A DNA stretch of 64,000 nucleotides, taken from contig JACPSW010000012.1 of assembly GCA_016193045.1 (NCBI GenBank), positions 1 through 64,000 of the forward strand. The letters are read 5' to 3'. Every line of letters begins with the position of its first letter. Position 1 is the stretch's first letter. Both the position numbers and the translations under genes were made by a program. The notes below the pieces were generated by a model that was given only the letters and a program-made list of their open reading frames with translations, did no database searches and was not told the DNA's origin. Positions 1 to 7,395 of this stretch are shown one piece after another. The DNA is from Candidatus Rokuibacteriota bacterium (GTDB taxonomy: Bacteria; Methylomirabilota; Methylomirabilia; Rokubacteriales; CSP1-6).

Positions 1-1
1 G

Positions 2-40
2 ATTCTGGACGCGGCGTACCGGCGGGGGCCGGAGGCGTGA
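2..40 (+). CDS. 3' end of a gene cut by the window edge
   Basis: Only the last 12 codons and a TGA at 38-40 are visible (ILDAAYRRGPEA). The stop overlaps the GTG start of the following MoaB-type gene as GTGA, the coupling seen throughout this genome, so it probably belongs to the same operon. Because the next gene is a molybdopterin protein, a cofactor gene is possible, but the fragment is too short to identify. Confidence 0.4.
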   Translation: MLDAAYRRGPEA

Positions 41-564
41 CGCCAGGGGCCGACCCCGCTTCCGTTCCACGCGAGCACAAGGCCGGGGCGCCCACGCGGG
101 TCGCCTGCCTCGTGCTCACGATCTCCGACTCGAAGCGGCCCGAGACCGACACGAGCGGGCAGGTGATCCGGGAACTGCTGACGCGGGCCGGGCACGAGGT
201 CGTCAGGTCGGCCATCGTGAAGGACGACCCTGGCCAGGTCCGGGACGTGATCAGCCAGGCGTGCGAGGATCCGCGCGTTCAGGCGCTCATCCTGACGGGC
301 GGGACCGGGATTACCTCGCGCGATTCGACGTTCGAGGCGGTGGAAGGTATGCTGGACAAGCGCCTCCCGGGATTCGGAGAGCTCTTCCGCATGCTCTCCC
401 ACGCGGAGATCGGGGCGGCGGCGATGCTCTCCCGCGCCCAGGCCGGGGTGCGGCAGGGGCGGCTCCTCTTCTCCCTCCCCGGCTCGCCCAACGCCTGCCG
501 CCTCGCCCTGGAGAAGCTCATCCTCCCCGAGCTGGGCCACCTCCTGCGGGAAGTCTCGCGCTAG
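37..564 (+). CDS. moaB: MogA/MoaB family molybdenum cofactor biosynthesis protein
   Basis: This 175-residue protein matches the MoaB/MogA fold that binds molybdopterin and, in MogA-type members, adenylylates it before molybdate insertion in the cytoplasm. The family signature is visible around residues 87-97 (LTGGTGITSRD), with the downstream motif LPGSPNAC near residue 149. An N-terminal tail of about 20 residues precedes the first strand (VACLVLTISDS). Length is normal for MoaB. The GTG start overlaps the stop of the gene before it, implying translational coupling. A MoeB-like sulfurylase gene lies 1.7 kb downstream on the other strand, so the neighbourhood has a cofactor and sulfur-transfer theme. 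MoaB and MogA cannot be separated with certainty by eye. Confidence 0.9.
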   Translation: MTPGADPASVPREHKAGAPTRVACLVLTISDSKRPETDTSGQVIRELLTRAGHEVVRSAIVKDDPGQVRDVISQACEDPRVQALILTGGTGITSRDSTFEAVEGMLDKRLPGFGELFRMLSHAEIGAAAMLSRAQAGVRQGRLLFSLPGSPNACRLALEKLILPELGHLLREVSR

Positions 565-622
565 CGGGTTGCGGGTGGCGCTATACTGGGGGACAACGGC
601 TGTGGCTCAAGAGGAGGCTCGG

Positions 623-1750
623 ATGCGCGGGATGCGCCGGAAGGGAAGCTCGCTTGCCGTCGTGGCAGTTCTCTTGCTCGCGGGGTGCGCGGCCAGCGCG
701 CCGGCCGGGGGCCCGCTCTGGCGGGAGGGCGCCGCCGGGGCTGTTCCCGCCGAGATCGCCCGGCTCAACGACCACCTCGGTCAGCTGGCCGAGGGCCTGA
801 AGGCCGGGCTCGTCCAGGTGCGGGTCCAGCGGGACCAGCCGCCGGCCGGCGAGGGGCAGGAGCCGGGGGCGCCCGACGAGCCGCGGCGCACGACGGGCTC
901 GGGGTTCCTGATCCGCGAAGACGGGCTCCTCGTGACGAACGCCCACGTCGTCGCCGACGCCACACGCATCCAGGTGCGCCTGCAGGACGGGCGCCGCCTC
1001 CAGGGAACGCTGGTCGGCAAGGACACCCGCGTGGACCTGGCCCTGGTGAAGATCGACGGCGCCCGGGGGCTTCCCGTCCTGCCGCTGGGCGACTCCAACC
1101 GCCTGCGGGTCGGGGAGTTCGTCCTGGCCCTCGGCCATCCCTTCGGGCTCGAGCAGAGCGTCTCCTTCGGGATCGTCAGCCGCAAGGGCGCCCCCCTCCG
1201 CGTCGCCGCCCCCGGCTTCGATTTCATCCAGACCGACGCCTCTGTGAATCCCGGCAACTCCGGCGGCCCGCTGGTGAACATGGCCGGTGAGGTCGTGGGC
1301 GTCAACAGCATGGCGGCCCGGAACGGCTCCATCGGGTTCGCGATCCCGGTGAATCTCGTCAAATCCCTCCTCCCCCAGTTGGCCGAGAAGGGCAAGGTGG
1401 AGTGGGGGTGGCTCGGCGTCGGGATCGACGAGGTCTCCGAGGAGGACCTCGCCAAGCTCGGGCTGAAAGAGGCCCGTGGCGTGGTGATCCGCCGGGTCAT
1501 GCCGGGCGAGCCTGCCGACAAGGGCGGCGTCAAGGCCAACGACGTGATTCTCGCGGTGGACGGCGCCCGGGTTGACACCCCGCGCGACCTCCAGCGGATG
1601 ATCGCCACGGCCCCGGTGGGCAAGATCGTCAAGCTGACCGTTGTGCGCGAGGGGCAGGAGAAGGATCTCTCGGTGACGGTCGGGCTCTACCAGGAGCCCC
1701 CGGCCCGCCAGGAGCCCCCGGCTCGACCCCGCCCTCGCCCGACCCCGTAA
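623..1750 (+). CDS. HtrA/DegP-like serine protease, lipoprotein with one PDZ domain
   Basis: The ATG at 623 is chosen because AGAGGAGG lies just upstream and the protein then begins with a lipoprotein signal peptide: charged n-region, hydrophobic stretch, and lipobox LLAGC with the modified Cys at residue 22. The mature protein is probably anchored in an envelope membrane. The chymotrypsin-like domain covers about residues 45-270 with a complete triad: His108 (TNAHVV), Asp138 (VDLALVKID) and Ser213 (NPGNSGGPL). A single PDZ domain follows (about 275-355), then a Pro/Arg-rich tail containing a short tandem repeat (QEPPAR). The 375-residue length fits one-PDZ HtrA proteins of envelope quality control. 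TATACT at 582-587 is a possible -10. A second HtrA-like gene at 7396 has lost the triad. Confidence 0.9.
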   Translation: MRGMRRKGSSLAVVAVLLLAGCAASAPAGGPLWREGAAGAVPAEIARLNDHLGQLAEGLKAGLVQVRVQRDQPPAGEGQEPGAPDEPRRTTGSGFLIREDGLLVTNAHVVADATRIQVRLQDGRRLQGTLVGKDTRVDLALVKIDGARGLPVLPLGDSNRLRVGEFVLALGHPFGLEQSVSFGIVSRKGAPLRVAAPGFDFIQTDASVNPGNSGGPLVNMAGEVVGVNSMAARNGSIGFAIPVNLVKSLLPQLAEKGKVEWGWLGVGIDEVSEEDLAKLGLKEARGVVIRRVMPGEPADKGGVKANDVILAVDGARVDTPRDLQRMIATAPVGKIVKLTVVREGQEKDLSVTVGLYQEPPARQEPPARPRPRPTP

Positions 1751-1784
1751 CGCGCCGACACCGCGCCCCCCGCCCGAGGCCCCG

Positions 1785-1803
1785 CGTCCTCACGGGGAGG
1801 ACG
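1785..1803. terminator. Hairpin between convergent genes
   Basis: CGTCCTC and GAGGACG pair perfectly over 7 bp around a 5-nt loop between the converging protease and flavin-reductase-like genes. There is no T-run on either side, so it could be a weak bidirectional or Rho-assisted terminator. Confidence 0.35.
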
Positions 1804-1813
1804 TGCCTGAGGT

Positions 1814-2302
1814 CTAGCCCCGTCCCGGGGCCAGGGCCTTGAGTATGGCGCGGACCCGGGGCTCGTCCAGGGAGGGCGCCGGCGCGTACCGGAGCCCGTC
1901 GGTGATCCGGAGGCCACGCTCCCACTCGGCTGGCCTGTCCTCGAGGATATCCTCGATTCCGAGAACGAAGATCCCGCAGTCGGGCAGGTCCTCGACCGGG
2001 GCGGGGCCGGTCCGGGCTCTCGCCTTCACGTACACCGTCTGCTCGGGCTCCACGAGGAGGAGCGTGGCGACCCCCCGCTCGGCGAGGTTTCGCGCGCTCC
2101 GGCTCCCGGCGCCGATCACAATGCGGATCGTCCGCGCATCGGCGGCGCGGACTTCGAGGGAGGAGAGGAGCATCGGGTGGGGGCGCCCGTCGGCGTCGAG
2201 CGTGATCAGCGGAATGGCCTTCGCGAGGTGGGCCGGGAGGTCCGCCTCGGACAGGCGCGCCAGCAGTTCGGCAGGCAGGCTCGGGCCCAGGCTCCGGGAC
2301 AC
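1814..2302 (-). CDS. Pyridoxamine-phosphate-oxidase-like flavin-binding protein
   Basis: This 162-residue protein looks like the split-barrel PNPOx/flavin-reductase fold: an early segment with substrate-pocket character (IPLITLDADGRPHPMLLSS), a central strand-rich core, and a segment near residues 75-95 (RNLAERGVATLLLVEPEQTVYVKA) typical of PNPOx-like proteins. Such proteins bind FMN, F420 or haem; no residue here fixes the cofactor. The GTG start lies 15 nt after the end of the rhodanese-MoeB gene, so the two are likely co-transcribed. Specific function is unknown. Confidence 0.6.
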   Translation of the reverse strand: MSRSLGPSLPAELLARLSEADLPAHLAKAIPLITLDADGRPHPMLLSSLEVRAADARTIRIVIGAGSRSARNLAERGVATLLLVEPEQTVYVKARARTGPAPVEDLPDCGIFVLGIEDILEDRPAEWERGLRITDGLRYAPAPSLDEPRVRAILKALAPGRG

Positions 2303-2317
2303 GGCCGGCTCGGAAGG

Positions 2318-3568
2318 CTAGCCGCCGGGCTTGGCCGCGGGGGCTCCGGCGGCGGCGGCGGGGGTGCCCGCGCCGACCGCATGGGTCGGGCCGTTGTCTC
2401 CGATGGCGCAGACCAGGCCCCCGCTCTCCGTGTGGATCGAGAGATCCGTGATCCTCGGGGTCTTTCCGCAGAGCGGGCAGTTCGGGTCCCGCCGGAGCTT
2501 CACTTCCCTGAATCGCATGCCGAGCGCATCGAACGTCAAGAGGCGCCCGATGAGGGGCTCGCCGAAGCCCACGAGCAGCTTCACGGCTTCGGTCGCCTGC
2601 ACCAGCCCGATCACTCCTGGGAGCACGCCCAGGACGCCGGCTTCGCTTCAGGAGGGGACGAGCCCCGCCGGCGGGGGCACGGGGTAGAGGCAGCGGTAGC
2701 AGGGGCCCTGGTCGGGGGCGAACACGGTGGCCATCCCCTCGAACTGGAAGATGGAGCCGTGGACGTTGGTCTTGCGCTGGAGGTAGCAGGCGTCGTTGAC
2801 GAGGTACCGGGTCTCGAAGTTGTCCGAGCCGTCGATGATGAGGTCGTAGTCCTTGATGATCTCCGTCACGTTGTCCACCGTGATGCGGTGGGGGTACGGG
2901 ACGACCGTGACGTCGGGATTGAGGGCCCGGATCGTCTCGGTGGCCGACTCCACCTTGGGGCGGCCGATGTCGGAGGTTCGGTGGAGGATCTGGCGCTGGA
3001 GGTTGGTGATGTCCACGCGGTCGCCGTCCATGATCCCGAGCGTCCCGACGCCGGCGGCGGCAAGATAGTAGGCGGTGGGCGAGCCGAGGCCGCCGGCGCC
3101 GATCAGGAGGGCCTTCGAGCGCAGGAGCTTCCGCTGGCCCTTTTCGCCGACCTGGCCGAGGAGGAAATGGCGGCTGTAGCGCTGGATCTGATCCGTGGTG
3201 AGCGGCGAGTCCTTGACGGTCGGATGGCCGGACTGGATCCACCGCTGGTAGCCGCCCGCCAGGTTGATGACGTTGGGAAAGCCGAGATCCGTGAGTGCCT
3301 TGGCGGCCAGCGCCGACCGGAGGCCCGTCTGGCAGTAGAGGATGATGGGGACGCTGGGGTCGGGGGCGGCGGTGCCGATCCTGAACTCGAGAAAGCCGCG
3401 GCTGATGTTCACCGCCGGCTCGATGTAGCCATCGCGGTACTCGTCCGGGTCTCGCACGTCGATCAGGACCAGGGGCTCGCCCGACGCCAGGCGCGCCCGG
3501 AGTTCCTCCGGCCCCTCTTCCCGGATCGCCTGCCTGGCCTCCGCCAGCATCTCCCTCAGCGTCTTCAT
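2318..3568 (-). CDS. moeB: Rhodanese-MoeB/ThiF fusion, probable selenoprotein with in-frame TGA
   Basis: The frame runs from ATG at 3568 to TAG at 2318 with one internal TGA (2648-2650) at codon 307, giving 416 residues if it is read as selenocysteine. Residues 15-115 are a rhodanese domain with catalytic Cys79 (LYCQTGLRS). Residues 125-370 are an E1-like adenylation domain: glycine-rich ATP loop GAGGLGS (157-163), DGSDN near 246, zinc pair Cys290/Cys293 before the TGA and zinc pair Cys364/Cys367 after it. The context is VPS-TGA-SEAGVLGVLPGVIG, and MoeB relatives have a conserved Cys at the TGA position (Cys187 of E. coli MoeB). Conserved sequence, including a zinc pair, continues in the same frame. 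Such proteins adenylate the C-terminus of MoaD- or ThiS-like carriers for sulfur transfer. Domain order is reversed relative to MOCS3. A nonsense mutation or sequencing error is the alternative. Confidence 0.8.
2615..2650 (-). promoter_or_regulatory. Candidate bacterial SECIS element after the moeB TGA
   Basis: Reading the minus strand, 13 nt after the TGA a perfect 7-bp stem (TCCTGGG/CCCAGGA, 2628-2634 with 2615-2621) closes a 6-nt loop CGUGCU. The distance from UGA to the loop is 20 nt and a G is the second loop base. This agrees with the published bacterial SECIS pattern: a small loop with a G among its first two bases, about 16-37 nt after UGA. The element lies inside conserved coding sequence, as in fdhF. 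Confidence 0.65.
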
Positions 3569-3598
3569 TCTCTAACTCCTTGCCCTATTTGCGAAAAT

Positions 3599-3626
3599 AA
3601 AATAACACCATTTCCGATCAAGTCAA
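3599..3626 (-). promoter_or_regulatory. Promoter for the moeB-like gene
   Basis: On the minus strand TTGACT (3621-3626) and TATTTT (3599-3604) are separated by 16 bp in an unusually AT-rich patch. An AAGGAG ribosome site (3576-3581) precedes the ATG at 3568. Confidence 0.6.
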
Positions 3627-3646
3627 GTATATTCTAGCGATCGCCC

Positions 3647-3676
3647 TTGTTGCCCCCCAAGGCCCCCTGCTATACT
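3647..3676 (+). promoter_or_regulatory. Promoter for the rml operon
   Basis: TTGTTG (3647-3652), an 18-bp spacer and TATACT (3671-3676) lie 23 nt before the rmlA start, back to back with the moeB promoter. Confidence 0.6.
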
Positions 3677-3699
3677 CGCCTTATTTTAGGCGAACTTCT

Positions 3700-4761
3700 A
3701 TGAAAGGCCTCATCCTCTCCGGCGGCCGGGGCACCCGCCTCCGCCCGATCACGTATACCTCGGCCAAGCAGCTGGTCCCGGTGGCGAACAAGCCGATCCT
3801 ATTCTATGGGATCGAAGCCCTCGCCGCCTCCGGGATCAGGGAGCTCGGCATCGTAGTGGGGGACACCAAGCGCGAGATCATGGAGGCGGTCGGCGATGGC
3901 GCCCGCTTCGGGGTGCGCGTCACCTACATCGAGCAGGAGGCGCCGCTGGGGCTCGCCCACGCCGTCCTCGTGTCGGAGCCCTACCTCGGGGCCGAGCCCT
4001 TCGTCATGTACCTGGGCGACAACCTGATCCGGGAGCGGCTGGCGCCGCTCGTCCAGCGCTTCGGCGAGGACAAGCCGAACGCCCAGATCCTCCTGGCCCA
4101 CGTGCCCAACCCCCAGCAATTCGGCGTCGCCGAGCTCGCCGACGGCCGGGTGGTGCGCCTCGTGGAGAAGCCGAGCCGGCCGCCCTCCGACCTGGCCCTG
4201 GTCGGGGTGTACATGTTCGACCAGACCGTCTTCGAGGCGGTGAAGGCGATCACCCCGTCCGCCCGCGGCGAACTGGAGATCACCGACGCCATCCAGCGTC
4301 TGATCGACACCGGCCGCACGGTGCGGCCGCACGTGATCGCGGGGTGGTGGAAGGACACCGGGAAACTCGAGGACCTGCTCGAGGCCAACCGGATCATCCT
4401 GGACACGCTCGAGGCGCGGGTGGAGGGCGAGGTCGAGGCCTCGGAACTTCACGGAAAGGTGATCGTCGAGGCAGGGGCCAAGATCGTCCGGAGCGTGGTC
4501 CGCGGCCCCGCCATCATCGGCAAGGGCGCGAGCCTCGAGAACGCCTACATCGGCCCCTTCACGGCGGTGGGCGATCAGGTGGTGATCCGGGGGAGCGAGG
4601 TGGAGCATTCGATCATTCTGGAGGGCTCCAGCATCTCGGACGTCGGCGGGCGCATCGAGTCCAGCCTGGTGGGGCGCAATGTGGTGATCTACCGGTCCGA
4701 GTCCAAGCCCAAGTCCTACAACCTCATGCTCGGCGACCGGTCGCAGGTCGGCCTCGTCTGA
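3700..4761 (+). CDS. rmlA: Glucose-1-phosphate thymidylyltransferase, long form (RmlA)
   Basis: This cytoplasmic enzyme joins glucose-1-phosphate and dTTP to give dTDP-glucose, the first step to dTDP-L-rhamnose. The N-terminal nucleotidyltransferase signature is clear (MKGLILSGGRGTRLRP, residues 1-16), followed by the sugar-nucleotide pocket (VMYLGDN near residue 105, VEKPSRPPSDLALVGVY near 155-172). From about residue 245 the chain becomes a left-handed beta-helix (ASLENAYIGPFTAVGD and similar), as in the 350-residue long form of RmlA rather than the 290-residue short form. It opens a four-gene operon rmlA-rmlC-rmlB-rmlD, with its own promoter upstream. Confidence 0.93.
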   Translation: MKGLILSGGRGTRLRPITYTSAKQLVPVANKPILFYGIEALAASGIRELGIVVGDTKREIMEAVGDGARFGVRVTYIEQEAPLGLAHAVLVSEPYLGAEPFVMYLGDNLIRERLAPLVQRFGEDKPNAQILLAHVPNPQQFGVAELADGRVVRLVEKPSRPPSDLALVGVYMFDQTVFEAVKAITPSARGELEITDAIQRLIDTGRTVRPHVIAGWWKDTGKLEDLLEANRIILDTLEARVEGEVEASELHGKVIVEAGAKIVRSVVRGPAIIGKGASLENAYIGPFTAVGDQVVIRGSEVEHSIILEGSSISDVGGRIESSLVGRNVVIYRSESKPKSYNLMLGDRSQVGLV

Positions 4762-4780
4762 GCCGAGTGGGAGCGCGCCG

Positions 4781-5317
4781 ATGGAGCTGAGTGGTGAGGC
4801 CAAGCGGCGGTTCCGACTCCAGGACTACACGCCGAAACCCTCGATCCAGGGCGTGGAGGTCGTCGAGCTCCACCGCCACACCGACGACGGCGGCTCCTTC
4901 ACCGAGCTCGGCCGCTTCACGGCCGGCGTCAGCGCGGCGTTTGGGGGGTTCGCCCTGGCCCAGGTGAACTACAGCGAGCTGGAGCCGGGAGCGATCAAGG
5001 CCTTTCACCTTCACCGGCGGCAGACCGACGTCTGGTTCGTCCCGCCCGGGGACAAGATCCTCCTGGGGCTCGTGGACGTGCGGGCCGGCTCGCCCACTGA
5101 AGGGGTGCGCATACGCCTGGTCCTGGGCGATGGCCAGTCTCGCCTGGTGCGGATCCCGCCCGGGGTCGCGCACGGCTGTCGAAACCTCGCGCCGATGCGG
5201 GGCCGGATCGTCTACTTCACGGACACGCACTTCGCCCCCGCGCCGGAGGCCTCGGACGAAGGGCGCCTGTCCTGGGACTTCGCGGGCGCCGACCTCTGGG
5301 AGATCGCCCGTGAGTAG
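4781..5317 (+). CDS. rmlC: dTDP-4-dehydrorhamnose 3,5-epimerase family protein (RmlC-like cupin)
   Basis: Its position between rmlA and rmlB and its cupin core identify it as the RmlC-type epimerase of dTDP-4-keto-6-deoxyglucose. The sugar-facing segment AFHLHRRQTDVWFVPPGDK (residues 67-85) and IPPGVAHGCRNLA (about 124-136) match RmlC architecture, and length (178) is normal. The C-terminal catalytic-tyrosine region reads IVYFTDTHFAPAPEA and departs from the usual motif, so it is a divergent member and strict 3,5-epimerase activity is inferred mainly from context. A ribosome site is weak; the gene starts 19 nt after rmlA. Confidence 0.82.
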   Translation: MELSGEAKRRFRLQDYTPKPSIQGVEVVELHRHTDDGGSFTELGRFTAGVSAAFGGFALAQVNYSELEPGAIKAFHLHRRQTDVWFVPPGDKILLGLVDVRAGSPTEGVRIRLVLGDGQSRLVRIPPGVAHGCRNLAPMRGRIVYFTDTHFAPAPEASDEGRLSWDFAGADLWEIARE

Positions 5318-5530
5318 GTCGCTCAGGCCACCCGTGGTGGCGGCCCGTGGGTCCTGTCGCCGGGAACAGCCCCACGGTGCTCCCTCCCGCCAGCGCGGGG
5401 CGTTCCCCCGTCGCCATTCCGCATCCCGGAGGGGTGTCGCCTTGGCCGCGGTACGGTCCGCGCCGTGGGGCGCCCCGTTTCCCGCGCCACCCACGGGCCG
5501 CCCTCGCCGACTGTCCAGCGCCTGCCAGCC

Positions 5531-6532
5531 GTGAAACTGCTGGTGACGGGCGGCGCGGGCTTCATCGGCTCCCACTTCATCCGCCACATCCTCCGGAAGT
5601 ACCCCGGCGATTCCGTCGTCAACCTGGACAAGCTCACCTACGCCGGCAACCTCGAGAACCTCCGGGACGTGGCGGGCGATCCGCGTTACCGCTTCGTCCG
5701 CGGCGACATCTGCGATGGGCCGGCGGTCCGCGAGGCGATGCGCGGCGTGGACGCCGTGCTGAATTTCGCGGCCGAAAGTCACGTCGACAGGTCCATCCTG
5801 GGGGCGGACGAGTTCCTGAAGACGGACGTGCTGGGGACCTTCACGCTGCTGGAGGCGGCGCGGGAGCTCGGGATTTCCCGCTACGTGCAGATCTCGACGG
5901 ACGAGGTCTACGGCTCCCTCGAGCGCGGCGCCGCCAGGGAGAGCGCCCCGCTCCGGCCCTCGAACCCCTACTCGGCGTCGAAGGCCGGCGCGGATCTGCT
6001 CGTCAGCGCCGACTGGACGACCTACCGCCTGCCCGTGCTGATCACCCGGAGCTCGAACAACTTCGGGCCCAATCAGTATCCGGAGAAGATCATCCCCCTG
6101 TTCATCACCAATGCGCTGGAGGATCGTCCCCTCCCGCTCTACGGGGACGGGAGGAACGTGAGGGACTGGCTCTACGTTCTGGACAACTGCGCTGCCATCG
6201 ATCTGGTCCTCCGCGCGGGGGTGCCCGGCGAGATCTACAACATCGGGGGAGGGACGGAGATTGAGAACATCGTCCTGACCCGCCAGATCCTCCGGCTGGT
6301 GGGCAAGCCCGAGAGCCTGATCCAGCCGGTGAAGGACCGTCCTGGCCACGACCGCCGCTACGCGCTCGACTGCCACAAGATCCGGGCGCTCGGCTGGAGG
6401 CCGGCTCGCGAGTTCGGGGCGGCGCTGGCGGAGACGGTGCGCTGGTACGCGGAGCACGAGGCCTGGTGGCGGCCCATCAAGTCGGGCGAGTTCAAGGCCT
6501 ACTACGCGAGGCAGTACGCCAGCCGCGCATGA
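5531..6532 (+). CDS. rmlB: dTDP-glucose 4,6-dehydratase (RmlB)
   Basis: The GTG at 5531 is taken as start because the Rossmann strand begins at once (VKLLVTGGAGFIGSHF); the codons before it are low-complexity, and the roughly 210 nt between rmlC and this start show no gene, only a 6-bp hairpin at 5327-5341. The extended SDR motifs are present: NAD loop GGAGFIG at residues 8-14, STDEVYGS with the catalytic Thr/Asp/Glu, and YSASK holding the Tyr and Lys of the active site. The product is dTDP-4-keto-6-deoxyglucose. It has 333 residues, slightly short for RmlB. Its TGA overlaps the ATG of rmlD. Confidence 0.92.
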   Translation: MKLLVTGGAGFIGSHFIRHILRKYPGDSVVNLDKLTYAGNLENLRDVAGDPRYRFVRGDICDGPAVREAMRGVDAVLNFAAESHVDRSILGADEFLKTDVLGTFTLLEAARELGISRYVQISTDEVYGSLERGAARESAPLRPSNPYSASKAGADLLVSADWTTYRLPVLITRSSNNFGPNQYPEKIIPLFITNALEDRPLPLYGDGRNVRDWLYVLDNCAAIDLVLRAGVPGEIYNIGGGTEIENIVLTRQILRLVGKPESLIQPVKDRPGHDRRYALDCHKIRALGWRPAREFGAALAETVRWYAEHEAWWRPIKSGEFKAYYARQYASRA

Positions 6533-7380
6533 AGATCCTCATCACGGGCGCGGGGGGGATGCTGGGACGGGCGCTCGGGGACACCTTGAGCGCCGAGCAT
6601 GACGTCACGGCCGTCACCCGCGGGGATCTCGACGTCACCGATCTCGGCCGGACCCTGGCCGCGCTCGGCCGCGCGAAGCCCCAGGTGGTCATCCACGCGG
6701 GGGGGTGGGCCGACGTGGACGGCTGCGAGCGCGACCCGGACCGCGCCTGGCGCGTCAACGCGCTTGGCAGCCGCAACGTCGCCGTCGCCTGCCAGGAAGC
6801 CGGCGCGGCCTGCTGCTACATCTCCACCGACTACGTGTTCGACGGCGAGAAGCGCGATCCGTACACCGAGTTCGACGCGCCGAACCCCATCTCGTGCTAC
6901 GGGGCCTCGAAGCTGGCCGGCGAGCGCTACGTCCAGACCCTGACGCCCCGCCACTGGATCGTCCGCTCCTCCTGGCTCTTCGGCCCCGGCGGGAAGAACT
7001 TCGTCAAAACGCTTCTGACCAAAGCCCGCGCGGGGCAGGAGCTCAGGGTGGTGGACGATCAGGTCGGGTCGCCCACATATACCTCCGACCTGGCCCGCGC
7101 CATCTCCCGCCTCATCGGCGGGCCGCACTACGGCATCTGGCATCTGACGAACAACGGCGCCTGCTCGTGGCACCGCTTCGCCGCGGCTATCTTGGACGCC
7201 GCCGGGCCCAAGGGCACGCGTCTGGAGCCCATCGGCTCGAAGGACCTCCAGCGCCCGGCCCCGCGCCCGCGGAACTCGGTCCTCCGCAACTACTGCTGGA
7301 CCCTCGAGGGGTGGCCGCCGCTCCGCCCCTGGGGCGACGCCCTCCGGGAGTATCTGGCGCACCCCGAACTCTCCGCGTAG
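6529..7380 (+). CDS. rmlD: dTDP-4-dehydrorhamnose reductase (RmlD)
   Basis: This SDR-family reductase makes dTDP-L-rhamnose with NAD(P)H. It begins MKILITGAGGMLGRAL with the dinucleotide loop at residues 7-13, followed by the RmlD signature STDYVFDGEK (about 99-108) and catalytic Tyr/Lys in CYGASKLAGE (about 123-132). Length (283) is standard. The ATG overlaps the rmlB stop as ATGA. Rhamnose made here would feed surface polysaccharide; no dedicated rhamnosyltransferase lies next to the operon. Confidence 0.93.
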   Translation: MKILITGAGGMLGRALGDTLSAEHDVTAVTRGDLDVTDLGRTLAALGRAKPQVVIHAGGWADVDGCERDPDRAWRVNALGSRNVAVACQEAGAACCYISTDYVFDGEKRDPYTEFDAPNPISCYGASKLAGERYVQTLTPRHWIVRSSWLFGPGGKNFVKTLLTKARAGQELRVVDDQVGSPTYTSDLARAISRLIGGPHYGIWHLTNNGACSWHRFAAAILDAAGPKGTRLEPIGSKDLQRPAPRPRNSVLRNYCWTLEGWPPLRPWGDALREYLAHPELSA

Positions 7381-7395
7381 ACTGGGAGGCGACCC

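Noticed and set aside
2318-2626. Separate small gene downstream of a truncated moeB
   Set aside because: The sequence is in the same frame as moeB, continues its conserved motifs without a gap, and has no ribosome site of its own; read-through of the TGA explains it better.
1629-3242. Long open frame antisense and out of frame to the MoeB and HtrA genes
   Set aside because: The translation is low-complexity Arg/Pro/Ala with no family resemblance, as expected for shadow frames in GC-rich DNA.
5318-5530. A small gene or regulatory RNA between rmlC and rmlB
   Set aside because: No frame with protein-like composition and only one weak 6-bp hairpin (5327-5341); nothing supportable.
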